Shown: piece after piece, positions 1 to 7,964 of the stretch
Position numbering within the stretch: position 1 is the first letter of the stretch
Layout: each line of letters opens with the position of its first letter
DNA from: an uncultured Acetobacteraceae bacterium
GTDB taxonomy: Bacteria > Pseudomonadota > Alphaproteobacteria > Acetobacterales > Acetobacteraceae
Reading direction: 5' to 3'
Length of the DNA: 43,508 nucleotides
Assembly (NCBI GenBank): GCA_903918195.1
Contig: CAIXDS010000300.1
Coordinates: 1-43,508, forward strand
Position numbers and translations under genes: made by a program
Notes under the pieces: generated by a model
Databases searched by the model: none
What the model was told of the DNA's origin: nothing
What the model saw: the letters and a program-made list of their open reading frames with translations, nothing else

Positions 1-136
1 CCAATCCCTGGCAGGTGTGGATCGCGTCCGGCATCCCAGTGGTGAGGAGCCTTCGTGGAAGGCGCCGCTTCCCACACAGCTCTGGCCCTTTTATTTTGCC
101 AATTAAATCAATCAGATAGCTTAACCTAGTGCCTAT
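1..136. other. Unassigned structured edge stretch
   Basis: No gene is recognised here. The sequence can fold: bases 49-54 (GCCTTC) pair perfectly with 58-63 (GAAGGC) around a GTG loop, and 15-20 (GTGTGG) can pair with 72-77 (CCACAC), giving a nested stem. A T-rich run (TTTTATTTT) follows at about 89-97. This looks like the 3' half of a structured RNA or an extended terminator of a gene that lies outside the window. I could not match it to a known RNA family from memory. Confidence 0.3.
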
Positions 137-179
137 GGGGCTTTGCCCCTGCACCCCACCAGGGGCCGTAGGCCCCTGG
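137..179 (+). repeat. Double-hairpin repeat, copy A
   Basis: Two hairpins lie in tandem. The first is GGGGC-TTT-GCCCC (137-149) and the second is the perfect 9-bp stem CCAGGGGCC-GTA-GGCCCCTGG (159-179), joined by a short C-rich linker. The same hairpin pair recurs at 21368, 27612, 27757 and 30334. This copy sits directly after the stop codon of the minus-strand gene that ends at 187, so it may help end transcription. Function is not known. Confidence 0.75.
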
Positions 180-186
180 ACCCCTT

Positions 187-462
187 CTATCGTGCTAGTA
201 CTGCACGGCCGACCACGGCTCCGGTGCGCGGGTCTACCACTACTACCCGGTCCGGGCCGCCGCCCTCCAGCCGCAGCGCCAGCCGGTCCCCCAGCGCAGT
301 CACCGCCACAATCCGCGTCCCGACCGGCTCGTCCAGCACCGCATCGCGCGCCGGCGGTGGCACCGCGAGCATCCGGTGCGCAATCGTCAGGCCGATCGTC
401 GCCGTGCCCGCCGCAATCAGCACCCCCATCACCACCACGGCGATCACCAAAATCCTGCGCAT
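187..462 (-). CDS. Small single-pass membrane protein (DUF6476-like)
   Basis: Predicted protein of 91 residues. The N-terminus (MRRILVIAVVVMGVLIAAG) is one hydrophobic membrane segment, and the remaining 60 or so residues form a short soluble domain with alternating hydrophobic and charged residues. The start at 462 is chosen because the membrane segment begins there; the longer frame upstream would overlap the start of the pseudouridine synthase gene on the other strand. A small membrane protein divergent from an rluD-like gene is a common arrangement in alphaproteobacteria and is often annotated DUF6476; I assign that name from position and shape, not from a search. Biochemical role unknown. 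Confidence 0.6.
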   Translation of the reverse strand: MRRILVIAVVVMGVLIAAGTATIGLTIAHRMLAVPPPARDAVLDEPVGTRIVAVTALGDRLALRLEGGGPDRVVVVDPRTGAVVGRAVLAR

Positions 463-511
463 GCCCTTAGCCCTCCACCCGCCCCGCCATCCGGGGTATC
501 TCAAGCGCGGC

Positions 512-1534
512 ATGTCCGACGAAACCGGTCCTGACGCAATCGTCCACGCGGCCCTCGCCCCGCCCGAGGCCGCCGGGCAGCGCGTTGACAGCTTCTTCGC
601 CGAGCGCATCCCCGCCCTGTCCCGCTCCCGGGTGAAAACCCTCATCGAGGCCGGTCACGCCAGCCGCGACGGCAGCCGCATTACCCAGGCCTCCGAATCC
701 GTCCGCCCCGGCGCGCTCTACCGCCTGGCGCCGCCGGCGCCGGTGTCCGCCACGCCGCGTCCGCAGGCCATCCCCTTCCCGATCCTCTACGAGGATGCCG
801 ACCTGCTGGTGCTCGACAAGCCGCCCGGCCTGGTCGTCCATCCTGCACCGGGCAATGAGGAAGGCACCCTGGTCAACGCCCTGCTCGCCCATTGCGGCGA
901 TACTCTCCCCGGCATCGGCGGCGAGAAGCGCCCCGGCATCGTCCACCGCCTCGACAAGGACACCTCCGGCGTCATGGTGGTGGCCAAGACGGAACAGGCG
1001 CTGGCCGCCCTTTCGGCCGCCTTCGCCGCCCGCGACCTCGACCGCGCCTATCTTGCCCTGTGCTGGGGCCTGCCCAATCCGGCGTCCGGCGAAATTGAAG
1101 GGGCGATCGGCCGCGACCCGCGCGACCGCAAGCGCATGGCCGTGGTTACCCGCGCCGGCAAGCCCGCCCTGACCCGCTACCGGACGCTCGGCCACCACCA
1201 GGCCGCCGTCGCGCTGCTGGAAGTGCGGCTGGCCACCGGCCGCACCCACCAGATCCGCGTCCACCTCGCCAGCCGCGGACACCCCGTGGTCGGCGACCCG
1301 CTGTATCTCCGCCGTATCCCGGCCGGCGCCCGTGCCCTTGACGAGCCGATGCGGCGCGCCTTGCTCGATTTTCCGCGCCAGGCCCTGCATGCGACGCGGC
1401 TCGGCTTCAGCCATCCGCGCACCGGGGTGGCGCTCAGCTTCCGCACCCCGCCGCCGGCCGACATGTTGGCATTGCTCGACCGCCTGGGGCTAGGACGCAA
1501 CGAAAGCTGCGGCGTGGAACCCCCGGCGCGATAA
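512..1534 (+). CDS. Ribosomal large-subunit pseudouridine synthase, RluA/RluD family
   Basis: Predicted protein of 340 residues that isomerises uridine to pseudouridine in 23S rRNA. Residues about 20-75 fit an S4-type RNA-binding domain. The catalytic domain carries LDKPPGLVVHPAPG (about 101-114) and HRLDKDTSG (145-153) with catalytic aspartate D148, followed by the RTHQIRVH and GDPLY motifs typical of RluA/RluC/RluD. The ATG at 512 is used because the coding pattern begins there; the frame extends further upstream but runs over the divergent membrane-protein gene. RluD, which modifies helix 69, is the likeliest family member because of length and the S4 domain, but RluC cannot be excluded. 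It lies directly upstream of rpoH on the same strand. Confidence 0.85.
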   Translation: MSDETGPDAIVHAALAPPEAAGQRVDSFFAERIPALSRSRVKTLIEAGHASRDGSRITQASESVRPGALYRLAPPAPVSATPRPQAIPFPILYEDADLLVLDKPPGLVVHPAPGNEEGTLVNALLAHCGDTLPGIGGEKRPGIVHRLDKDTSGVMVVAKTEQALAALSAAFAARDLDRAYLALCWGLPNPASGEIEGAIGRDPRDRKRMAVVTRAGKPALTRYRTLGHHQAAVALLEVRLATGRTHQIRVHLASRGHPVVGDPLYLRRIPAGARALDEPMRRALLDFPRQALHATRLGFSHPRTGVALSFRTPPPADMLALLDRLGLGRNESCGVEPPAR

Positions 1535-1569
1535 CGGAAACTTAATCCCGACTTAACTGGTCCAGATTA
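1535..1569. other. Short spacer before the rpoH promoter
   Basis: The 35 bases between the pseudouridine synthase stop and the -35 box contain no terminator-like hairpin, so read-through from the upstream gene into rpoH is possible. Confidence 0.4.
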
Positions 1570-1598
1570 TTGACCTGGGCCGTTCGATCCGGTATACC
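1570..1598 (+). promoter_or_regulatory. Sigma70-type promoter for rpoH
   Basis: TTGACC at 1570-1575 and TATACC at 1593-1598 are separated by exactly 17 bp, close to the sigma70 consensus. Transcription from here would give an rpoH leader of almost 200 nt before the GTG start at 1803. Inferred from sequence only. Confidence 0.5.
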
Positions 1599-1802
1599 AG
1601 CACCGTCAATAGCGACGTGCGGGGGGTGCCCGCGTCGCTCGATCGCCCGGTGAGGTGCTGCCGCAGAATGGGGCGCGCACCGGGGCCAAAGGATTGTTCC
1701 CAGGACCCCGCCGGCCCCTCCCGGGCCGGGCAAGCCCAACCGGCCCACCTCCTGCGCCAATATAGGGTGGGAATCAAGCCGATCGGACGAAAGGAGTCTG
1801 TC

Positions 1803-2699
1803 GTGGCCGCTGCTATCATCAACGTCGCCCCCGAGGGCAACCTGTCGCGGTATCTCCAGGAGATCCGCAAATTTCCCATGCTGACCCCTGAGGAGGAGCT
1901 GTCGCTCTCCAAGCGGTGGCGTGACCACGAGGATATGGAGGCGGCCCACAAGCTGGTCACATCACATCTTCGCCTGGTCGCCAAGATTGCCATGGGCTAT
2001 CGCGGTTACGGCCTGCCGCTCGGTGAGCTGATCAGCGAAGGCAATGTCGGCATGATGCAGGCGGTCAAGCGGTTCGACCCGGAACGCGGCTTCCGCCTTG
2101 CGACTTATGCTATGTGGTGGATCCGCGCTGCTATCCAAGAGTACATCCTGCACTCTTGGTCGCTGGTGAAAATGGGCACCACGGCGGCGCAGAAGAAGCT
2201 GTTCTTCAATTTGCGCCGGCTGAAGGGCCAGATGCAGGCGATTGACGACGGCGACCTGCAGCCCGAACAGGTGGCCAAGATTGCCCGCGTGCTCGACGTG
2301 CCCGAGCAGGACGTGGTCAGCATGAACCGGCGCCTCTCGGCCCCCGACCACAGCCTGAACGCGCCCGTCCGCGCCGACAGCGAGGGCGAGTGGCAGGATT
2401 GGCTGGTTGACGAATCCGAGAGCCAGGAAACCGCAATCGGCGAGCACGAGGAACTGTCCGGGCGCAAGGCGCTGTTGTCCGGCGCGCTGACGACGCTCAA
2501 CGAGCGCGAGCGGCACATCCTCATCGAACGCCGGCTGAAGGATAATCCCACCACGCTCGAGGATTTGTCGCAGCAGTACAATATCTCCCGCGAGCGGGTG
2601 CGACAGATCGAGGTGCGCGCGTTCGAGAAGCTGCAGAAGGCCATGCATGCGCAGGTCGCCGAGCAGCGTCGCCAGGCGGCGTCGGTGCGCGCGGCGTAA
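1803..2699 (+). CDS. rpoH: RNA polymerase sigma-32 (heat-shock) factor
   Basis: Predicted protein of 298 residues, the usual length for RpoH. It contains sigma region 2 (ATYAMWWIRAAIQEYI, about 100-115), the RpoH box QKKLFFNLRR (130-139) that separates sigma32 from other group 3 sigma factors, and a C-terminal region 4 helix-turn-helix (TLEDLSQQYNISRERVRQIE). The start is a GTG at 1803, preceded by AAGGAG at 1791-1796 with 6 nt spacing; there is no good ATG before residue 26. RpoH directs core polymerase to chaperone and protease genes after heat or misfolding stress, which suits the hflKC-htrA genes found later in the window. A strong hairpin terminator follows. Confidence 0.96.
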   Translation: MAAAIINVAPEGNLSRYLQEIRKFPMLTPEEELSLSKRWRDHEDMEAAHKLVTSHLRLVAKIAMGYRGYGLPLGELISEGNVGMMQAVKRFDPERGFRLATYAMWWIRAAIQEYILHSWSLVKMGTTAAQKKLFFNLRRLKGQMQAIDDGDLQPEQVAKIARVLDVPEQDVVSMNRRLSAPDHSLNAPVRADSEGEWQDWLVDESESQETAIGEHEELSGRKALLSGALTTLNERERHILIERRLKDNPTTLEDLSQQYNISRERVRQIEVRAFEKLQKAMHAQVAEQRRQAASVRAA

Positions 2700-2775
2700 G
2701 CGGGGCTTTCGTCCTGACCCGGTAAGTTGGCTGTTTTCCCGCTTGCCGCTGCAACCCGGGACACGCAGATGAAGC

Positions 2776-2806
2776 AAGGCCAGGGGATGTTTCCCCTGGC
2801 CTTTTT
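2776..2806 (+). terminator. Rho-independent terminator of rpoH
   Basis: A perfect 12-bp stem, AAGGCCAGGGGA (2776-2787) with TCCCCTGGCCTT (2792-2803), closes a TGTT loop and runs into a T-rich end. Its core, GGCCAGGGG/CCCCTGGCC, resembles the first hairpin of the interspersed repeats, so it may be related to them. Confidence 0.85.
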
Positions 2807-2834
2807 GCGTCCGGTTGCACTTTGTTGCCCGGCC

Positions 2835-2870
2835 TTGCCCAGCTCCTTGATTGTGTATAATGTCAAATAC
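2835..2870 (+). promoter_or_regulatory. Promoter and candidate operator of the ArsR-type gene
   Basis: A perfect -10 box TATAAT (2856-2861) has a weak -35 candidate TTGCCC (2835-2840) with a short 15-bp spacer. An inverted repeat GTAT-N8-ATAC (2855-2870) overlaps the -10 box. An ATTC-N8-GAAT type operator is known for the related repressor SqrR, so an autoregulatory site is plausible here, though the half-sites differ. Confidence 0.45.
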
Positions 2871-2916
2871 TCAGGCGACCCGGTATCCCGGCCGCCGCCC
2901 GGACAAAGGAGCTTCG

Positions 2917-3252
2917 ATGGCGCAGCAGGACGTGATGGAGGTGTCTCCGGCCAGCGAACTGGAAGCGCATGCCGAGGCTGCGGAGTCGTTCCTGCGCTCG
3001 ATCGCCAACCGGCACCGGCTTATGGTGCTGTGCTCGCTGGTCGAGGGTGAGATATCGGCTGGCGAACTCAGCCGCCGGCTCGGCCTCACGCAATCCAACC
3101 TGTCGCGCCATCTCGGCACGCTGCGCGAGGAGGGGCTGGTGGCGACGCGGCGGGAAGCGACGACGATTTATTATCGCATCGCTTCCGAGCGGGTGCGCAC
3201 CATCCTGCAAACGCTGCACGGCATGTTCTGCGCGGCCCCCGCCGGAGGCTGA
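2917..3252 (+). CDS. ArsR-family repressor, BigR/SqrR-like persulfide sensor
   Basis: Predicted protein of 111 residues forming a winged helix-turn-helix dimer repressor. The recognition region reads GELSRRLGLTQSNLSRHLGTLREEGLV, followed by the wing (TRREATTIYYRIA). It lacks the metal-binding ELCVCDL box of ArsR. It has only two cysteines, C39 and C105, separated by 66 residues, the same spacing as the redox pair C41/C107 of SqrR and the pair of BigR, which form a tetrasulfide with reactive sulfur species. The start is the ATG at 2917, with AAAGGAG 5 nt upstream. No sulfide-oxidising genes (sqr, blh/pdo) lie in the window, so its targets are unknown. The sensor role is inferred from cysteine position. 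Confidence 0.75.
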   Translation: MAQQDVMEVSPASELEAHAEAAESFLRSIANRHRLMVLCSLVEGEISAGELSRRLGLTQSNLSRHLGTLREEGLVATRREATTIYYRIASERVRTILQTLHGMFCAAPAGG

Positions 3253-3268
3253 AGCCGGTCGCGGGGCG

Positions 3269-5941
3269 TCAGCGCGCCGCCCCGCCGCGTGCGGCTGCCG
3301 CTGCTGCCGCGGCGTCGGACATGCCGGGCGGCACCTGCCGGTTGTGCGAAGCGGTGCGCCACAGCGTGCGCCGGATCGCCGCAGCCGGTTCCGGTCGGCC
3401 GATCAGGTAGCCCTGTGCGTGCGTGCAGCCCAGGCTGCGCACCATGGTCAGTTGCTCCTCGGTCTCCACGCCTTCGGCGACGCAGTCCAGTTCCATGACC
3501 CGGCAGATCTGCAGGATCGCCTCCAGCAACCCGCGCGAGCGCGGGTCCTGCACGATGCCCTGGGTGAAGCAGCGATCGATCTTGAGGTCGGAGAAAGGAA
3601 AGGCGCGCAGCGTGCTGAGGCTCGAATGACCGGTGCCGAAATCGTCGAGCGCCAGCCGCACGCCGAGGTCGCGCAGCCCGGCCATCACCCCGATCACCTC
3701 GTCGTTTTCTTCCAGCAGCTGGCTTTCAGTGATCTCCAGCTTCAGGCGGTCGGGCGGCAGGCCGGTGGCTGCCAGCACCTCGCGCACTTCCTCGACCATC
3801 TCGCGCCGGTGCAACTGCGTCGGTGCCACGTTGACCGAGACGCTCACCGGGCTGGCCCAGGTCAACGCCTCCTCGCAGGCCGCTTGCATCGCCCAGCGGC
3901 CGAGCGGCACGATCAGCCCGGTGCGCTCGGCCAGCGGGATGAAATCGGCCGGCGTGACGGTGCCCCGGGTCGGATGCTGCCAGCGCAGCAGCGCCTCGGC
4001 GCCGACCACGCAATTCGAGCGGATGTCCCAGATCGGCTGATAGGCCAGCGTGAACTGGCTTTCCTGCAGCGCGTATTGCAGCGCGCCTGCCAGTTCCAGC
4101 TCGCCTTGCGTGCGCGCATCCAGCATCGGGTCGAACACGCAGGCGGTGTCGCGCCCGGTGGCCTTGGCGCGGTACAGCGCCAGGTCGGCGTTGCGCAGCA
4201 ATTCGTCGGCGCTGATGCCGTGGTCGCCGAACCGGGCGATGCCGATCGACACGCCGATGCGTGCCGGGCCTTCAGCCAGGCTGTACGGCTGGCGCACCGC
4301 CTGCAGCAGCCGCTTCGCGACGGCCATGGCCGCCTCGATGCCCTGCACCGCCGGCATGACCAGGGCGAACTCGTCGCCGCCCATACGGGCCAGCGTGTCC
4401 GCCTTGCGCACCACGCCGCGCATGCGCGCGGCGACCAGTTGCAGCAACTCATCGCCGGCCCGGTGGCCGAGCGTGTCGTTGACCAGCTTGAAGCGGTCGA
4501 GGTCGAGGTACAGCACCGCCGGCACCTGACCATTGTCGGTGGTGGCCAGCACCGCGTCATCCAGAAGCTGGGCGAATTGCGCCCGGTTGCTCAGCCCGGT
4601 CAGTGCGTCGTGATGCGCGGCATAGTTCACCTGTTCGTCGGCCAGGCGGCGCTGGGTGATATCGGTGAAGGTGCGCACCAGCCCGCCGCCGGCCAGCGGC
4701 ACGCTGCGCACTTCCAGCCAGGTGCCGTTCGGCCGTTGCCGCTCATAGGTGTGCGGCCGTTCCAGGAAGCCGCCGCGCTGGCGCATCGCCTGCATCGCCG
4801 CGTCGTCGTTGCCGAACTCGCCGGCCTGCCATTGCCATTCCAGCACCTTGTCGAAGCAGGGCCGGCGGCGCATCAGCTCCGGCGGAAGGTCGAGCAGCGC
4901 GATCGCCCGGTCGTTGCACACCGCCACTTCATGGTCGGCGGTGACCATCATCAGGCCCTGGTCCATGTTGGCGAGCGTGGTGTGGAACAGCCGCGACTTT
5001 TCCTGGACGGCGGCCTGCGCCGCCGCCAGCCGGCGGAACTGCCAGACCAGGGCGCGCAGCAGCAGCAATATGCACAGCAATGCGCAGGCGGTGCCGCCGG
5101 CGAGCCCCGCCACCTGCCGGCGCCAGTCGGCGTACATGGCCGCATGGCTGATGCTGACCTCGATGGCGGCGGGGAAATTGGCCAGCTTCTGACCATAGAC
5201 CACGCCGGCCTCGTCCTCCCGCATGCCGGCGACGGCGGCGCCGGGTTCGCGCGCCATGTCGGCCGGGAAGTGGGTCAGCACCACCCCGTCCAGGCGCACC
5301 AGCGCGACGCCCATGCCGGGCGGCAGCCCGATGGCGGCATGAAAGCCGGCGATATAGTCGAGATCGATCGATCCCAGCAGCACGCCCAGAAATTCGCCCG
5401 AGCCGGAGCTGACGCGGTGCACGAGATTGAACAGCCAGATGCCGGTTTCGCGGTTGCTGACCGGTTCGCTGAGGAAGGATGCGCCCCAGGTTCCATCGCG
5501 CGCCGCCCGGAAATAGGCGCGATCGGCCACGCTGAACGCACGCGTCGGCCAGCCGCGCGACGACACTATTTTCGTTCCATCGGCAGCGATCACCAATATC
5601 GCATCCGCCTGCGGCAGGCCGCCAATCCGGGCGCGGAGCGTGCGCTGCATGTCCGCTGTATCCATGGCGGCACGGAAATGCGCCGCATCCCCGCTTGTCG
5701 CGTCGTCCGCGTCCCGCACGACGTCGGCCAGCACCAGATCGATTGCCTGCAGCGTGCGGGAGGTTTGCTCGGCCAGCACCATGGCCAGCCTTCGCACCTC
5801 CCGCTCGGCGCCCTCACGCGCCGAGACCTTCAGCTCCATGCCGACAGCAATGGCGGCCAGCACGGCCCCCACGGCCAGCGCGGCCTCGACCGCGGCGAGA
5901 ATCCGAGTCGTCCTCGAAAGACCCGAGATGGCAAGGGTCAT
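3269..5941 (-). CDS. Membrane-bound GGDEF-EAL protein with extracytoplasmic sensor and PAS domain
   Basis: Predicted protein of 890 residues. Order: membrane segment (about 13-35), a periplasmic domain of about 240 residues resembling Cache/PDC sensors, a second membrane segment (about 280-300), a PAS-like domain (LANMDQGLMMVTADHEVAVCN), then GGDEF (motif RMGGDEFALVM near residue 520) and EAL (motif EALLRW near 647). GGDEF domains make cyclic di-GMP and EAL domains hydrolyse it. Both signature motifs are intact, so either or both activities are possible, and sequence alone does not decide the net direction. The ATG at 5941 has GGAAGG just upstream. It stands alone, convergent with the ArsR-type gene and divergent from minC. 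Confidence 0.9.
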   Translation of the reverse strand: MTLAISGLSRTTRILAAVEAALAVGAVLAAIAVGMELKVSAREGAEREVRRLAMVLAEQTSRTLQAIDLVLADVVRDADDATSGDAAHFRAAMDTADMQRTLRARIGGLPQADAILVIAADGTKIVSSRGWPTRAFSVADRAYFRAARDGTWGASFLSEPVSNRETGIWLFNLVHRVSSGSGEFLGVLLGSIDLDYIAGFHAAIGLPPGMGVALVRLDGVVLTHFPADMAREPGAAVAGMREDEAGVVYGQKLANFPAAIEVSISHAAMYADWRRQVAGLAGGTACALLCILLLLRALVWQFRRLAAAQAAVQEKSRLFHTTLANMDQGLMMVTADHEVAVCNDRAIALLDLPPELMRRRPCFDKVLEWQWQAGEFGNDDAAMQAMRQRGGFLERPHTYERQRPNGTWLEVRSVPLAGGGLVRTFTDITQRRLADEQVNYAAHHDALTGLSNRAQFAQLLDDAVLATTDNGQVPAVLYLDLDRFKLVNDTLGHRAGDELLQLVAARMRGVVRKADTLARMGGDEFALVMPAVQGIEAAMAVAKRLLQAVRQPYSLAEGPARIGVSIGIARFGDHGISADELLRNADLALYRAKATGRDTACVFDPMLDARTQGELELAGALQYALQESQFTLAYQPIWDIRSNCVVGAEALLRWQHPTRGTVTPADFIPLAERTGLIVPLGRWAMQAACEEALTWASPVSVSVNVAPTQLHRREMVEEVREVLAATGLPPDRLKLEITESQLLEENDEVIGVMAGLRDLGVRLALDDFGTGHSSLSTLRAFPFSDLKIDRCFTQGIVQDPRSRGLLEAILQICRVMELDCVAEGVETEEQLTMVRSLGCTHAQGYLIGRPEPAAAIRRTLWRTASHNRQVPPGMSDAAAAAAAARGGAAR

Positions 5942-6164
5942 GCTGCCTTCCTGCTCCGCCGCAGGAAGACCTCTAGGATGGATTGGTTAGCGTCCCATTT
6001 CCGCGGCCGTCCCTGTTCCAGCCAGGACTGGCACCGATTCGTGCCGTGGGGACTCGGTAGGCAACCCCAGGATATCGTGTCGCCCGATCCGTCAAGGGCG
6101 CAAATCCTGTGCGCGGGCTGAAATCTTCGTTGATTCTCGTCGCCCACCCGGATACCGGGCGAGA

Positions 6165-6863
6165 GTGACCCCAATTTCCCGCGCCCGACCGACGTTCCGA
6201 GTCCATGGCCGCTCCTTCCTCGTGCTCGTGCTGAGGCCGGAGCCGCCGGTCGATGAGTGGCTGGCCGAGCTTGACGCCCAAGCGGCGCGCTCGCCCACCT
6301 TCCTCGACAGCAAGCCGGTGGTGGTGGACCTCGGCGGTGTCACCGCCGACGATGCCGACCTGCTTGGCTTTGTGCGCGCCCTGCAGGCGCGGGGCCTGCG
6401 CATCCTGTCGGTGGAAGGCGCCGACCCGTCCTGGGCTGGTGCCGCCGAGTGGGGCCAGGCCATTCCGGGCGGGCGATCCACCGGCCCGGTGGAATTACCC
6501 GGCGCCGCTGCGGCGCCTGCCGCCGAAACCGAAGCCACCGGCCTGGTCGTTGACCATCCCGTGCGCTCCGGCCAGTCGGTGGTCTACCCGAAAGGCGATG
6601 TGACGGTGCTCGGTTCGGTTGCCTCCGGCGCCGAAGTGTTTGCCGGCGGCTCGGTACACGTGTACGGGACGTTGCGCGGCCGTGCCGTGGCGGGCTTTAC
6701 CGGCAACCCCAAGGCGCGGGTGTTCTGCCGCCGCCTGGAGGCCGAACTGGTGGCGATCGACGGCGTTTACCGCACCGCCGACGACATGGATGCGGCCCTG
6801 CGCGGCCGGGCCGTGCAGGCCTGGCTGGACGGCGATTCGATTGTCATGACGGCCCTGGACTGA
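6165..6863 (+). CDS. minC: Septum site-determining protein MinC
   Basis: Predicted protein of 232 residues. The N-terminal domain (about 1-105) inhibits FtsZ assembly; a proline/alanine-rich linker leads to the C-terminal beta-helix (about 135-232) with the family pattern VYPKGDVTVLGSVASGAEVFAGGSVHVYGTLRGRA, which dimerises and binds MinD. The start is a GTG at 6165. Its ribosome-binding site is weak, and a small palindrome CCCGG-ATA-CCGGG (6147-6159) lies just upstream and could limit initiation. First gene of minCDE. Confidence 0.93.
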   Translation: MTPISRARPTFRVHGRSFLVLVLRPEPPVDEWLAELDAQAARSPTFLDSKPVVVDLGGVTADDADLLGFVRALQARGLRILSVEGADPSWAGAAEWGQAIPGGRSTGPVELPGAAAAPAAETEATGLVVDHPVRSGQSVVYPKGDVTVLGSVASGAEVFAGGSVHVYGTLRGRAVAGFTGNPKARVFCRRLEAELVAIDGVYRTADDMDAALRGRAVQAWLDGDSIVMTALD

Positions 6864-6886
6864 CAGGGACGAGGGAGGTGGCGCAG

Positions 6887-7702
6887 ATGGCTAAGGTGCT
6901 GGTCGTGACATCCGGCAAGGGAGGGGTCGGCAAGACCACCTCGACGGCCGCGCTTGGCGCCGCGCTGGCGCAGGCCGGACAGACCGTCGTGGTCGTCGAC
7001 TTCGACGTGGGTCTGCGCAACCTGGACCTGGTGATGGGGGCCGAGCGCCGCGTGGTGTTCGACCTAGTCAACGTCATCCAGGGCGACGCCAAGCTGGCAC
7101 AGGCGCTGATCCGCGACAAGCGGGTCGATACGCTGTCGCTGCTGCCGGCCTCGCAGACCCGCGACAAGGACGCGCTGACGCCGGAAGGCGTCGCCCGCGT
7201 GGTCGCCGATCTGCGGGAGAAATTCGACTGGGTGATCTGCGACAGCCCCGCCGGTATCGAGCGCGGTGCGACGCTGGCGATGCGGCATGCCGACCTCGCG
7301 GTGGTGGTGACCAACCCGGAAGTGTCGTCGGTGCGCGACTCGGACCGCATCATCGGCCTGCTCGACTCCAAGACCGAGCGCGCCGAGCGTGGCGAGCGGA
7401 TGGAGAAGTTCCTGCTGCTGACCCGCTACGATGCCGCCCGCGCCTCGCGGGGCGATATGCTGAAGACCGAGGACGTGCTGGAGATTCTCTCCATTCCACT
7501 GCTTGGCATCATTCCCGAGAGCCAGGAGGTGCTGCGCGCGTCCAACATCGGCAGCCCGGTGACGCTGAGCAGCCCGGACAGCCCGCCGGGGCGGGCCTAT
7601 TTCGACGCGGCCCGCCGACTGCGCGGCGAGACGGTGCCGGTGAACGTTCCCGAGGACAAACGCGGCCTGGTACAACGTCTGTTCAGCCGGAGGGTCGCGT
7701 GA
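6887..7702 (+). CDS. minD: Septum site-determining ATPase MinD
   Basis: Predicted protein of 271 residues. It has the deviant Walker A motif SGKGGVGKTT (about residues 9-18), Walker A', and the terminal amphipathic helix GLVQRLFSRR that anchors ATP-bound MinD to the membrane. It recruits MinC to block polar septation and is released by MinE. The ATG at 6887 is preferred over the in-frame GTG at 6878 because GGGAGG (6873-6878) is then correctly spaced. It ends in a GTGA overlap with minE. Confidence 0.96.
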   Translation: MAKVLVVTSGKGGVGKTTSTAALGAALAQAGQTVVVVDFDVGLRNLDLVMGAERRVVFDLVNVIQGDAKLAQALIRDKRVDTLSLLPASQTRDKDALTPEGVARVVADLREKFDWVICDSPAGIERGATLAMRHADLAVVVTNPEVSSVRDSDRIIGLLDSKTERAERGERMEKFLLLTRYDAARASRGDMLKTEDVLEILSIPLLGIIPESQEVLRASNIGSPVTLSSPDSPPGRAYFDAARRLRGETVPVNVPEDKRGLVQRLFSRRVA

Positions 7703-7962
7703 AACTGCTCAGTTTTCTGTCCCGCCGCGGCTCGGCACCGATCGCACGTGAACGGCTGCAAATCGTGCTGGCGCATGAGCGCGCGATGAATGGTTCCTCC
7801 GGCGACCTGGTTAGGTTGCTTCAGGAGGAGATATTAGCGGTGGTCGCCCGCCATGTGAAGATTGAACGCGACATGGTGCAGATCAAGCTTGATCGCGGCG
7901 ACTCGATCTCCACGCTGGAGATCGACATCCAGATGCCCGCCGAGGTCGCGCCCGCGCATTAG
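7699..7962 (+). CDS. minE: Cell division topological specificity factor MinE
   Basis: Predicted protein of 87 residues, normal for MinE. It has an N-terminal membrane-targeting and anti-MinC segment (KLLSFLSRRGSAPIARERLQIVLAHER) and a C-terminal dimerisation domain (VQIKLDRGDSISTLEIDIQMP). MinE stimulates MinD ATPase and makes the Min proteins oscillate, so the division ring forms at mid-cell. The GTG start overlaps the minD stop by 4 nt, which indicates coupled translation. The stop lies only 2 nt from the end of the convergent nsrR-like gene. Confidence 0.95.
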   Translation: MKLLSFLSRRGSAPIARERLQIVLAHERAMNGSSGDLVRLLQEEILAVVARHVKIERDMVQIKLDRGDSISTLEIDIQMPAEVAPAH

Positions 7963-7964
7963 AA

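Noticed and set aside
2969..6121. Plus-strand open frame of 1050 codons
   Set aside because: It lies antisense to the GGDEF-EAL gene, is rich in His, Arg and Gln without any domain, and is a typical GC-rich shadow frame.
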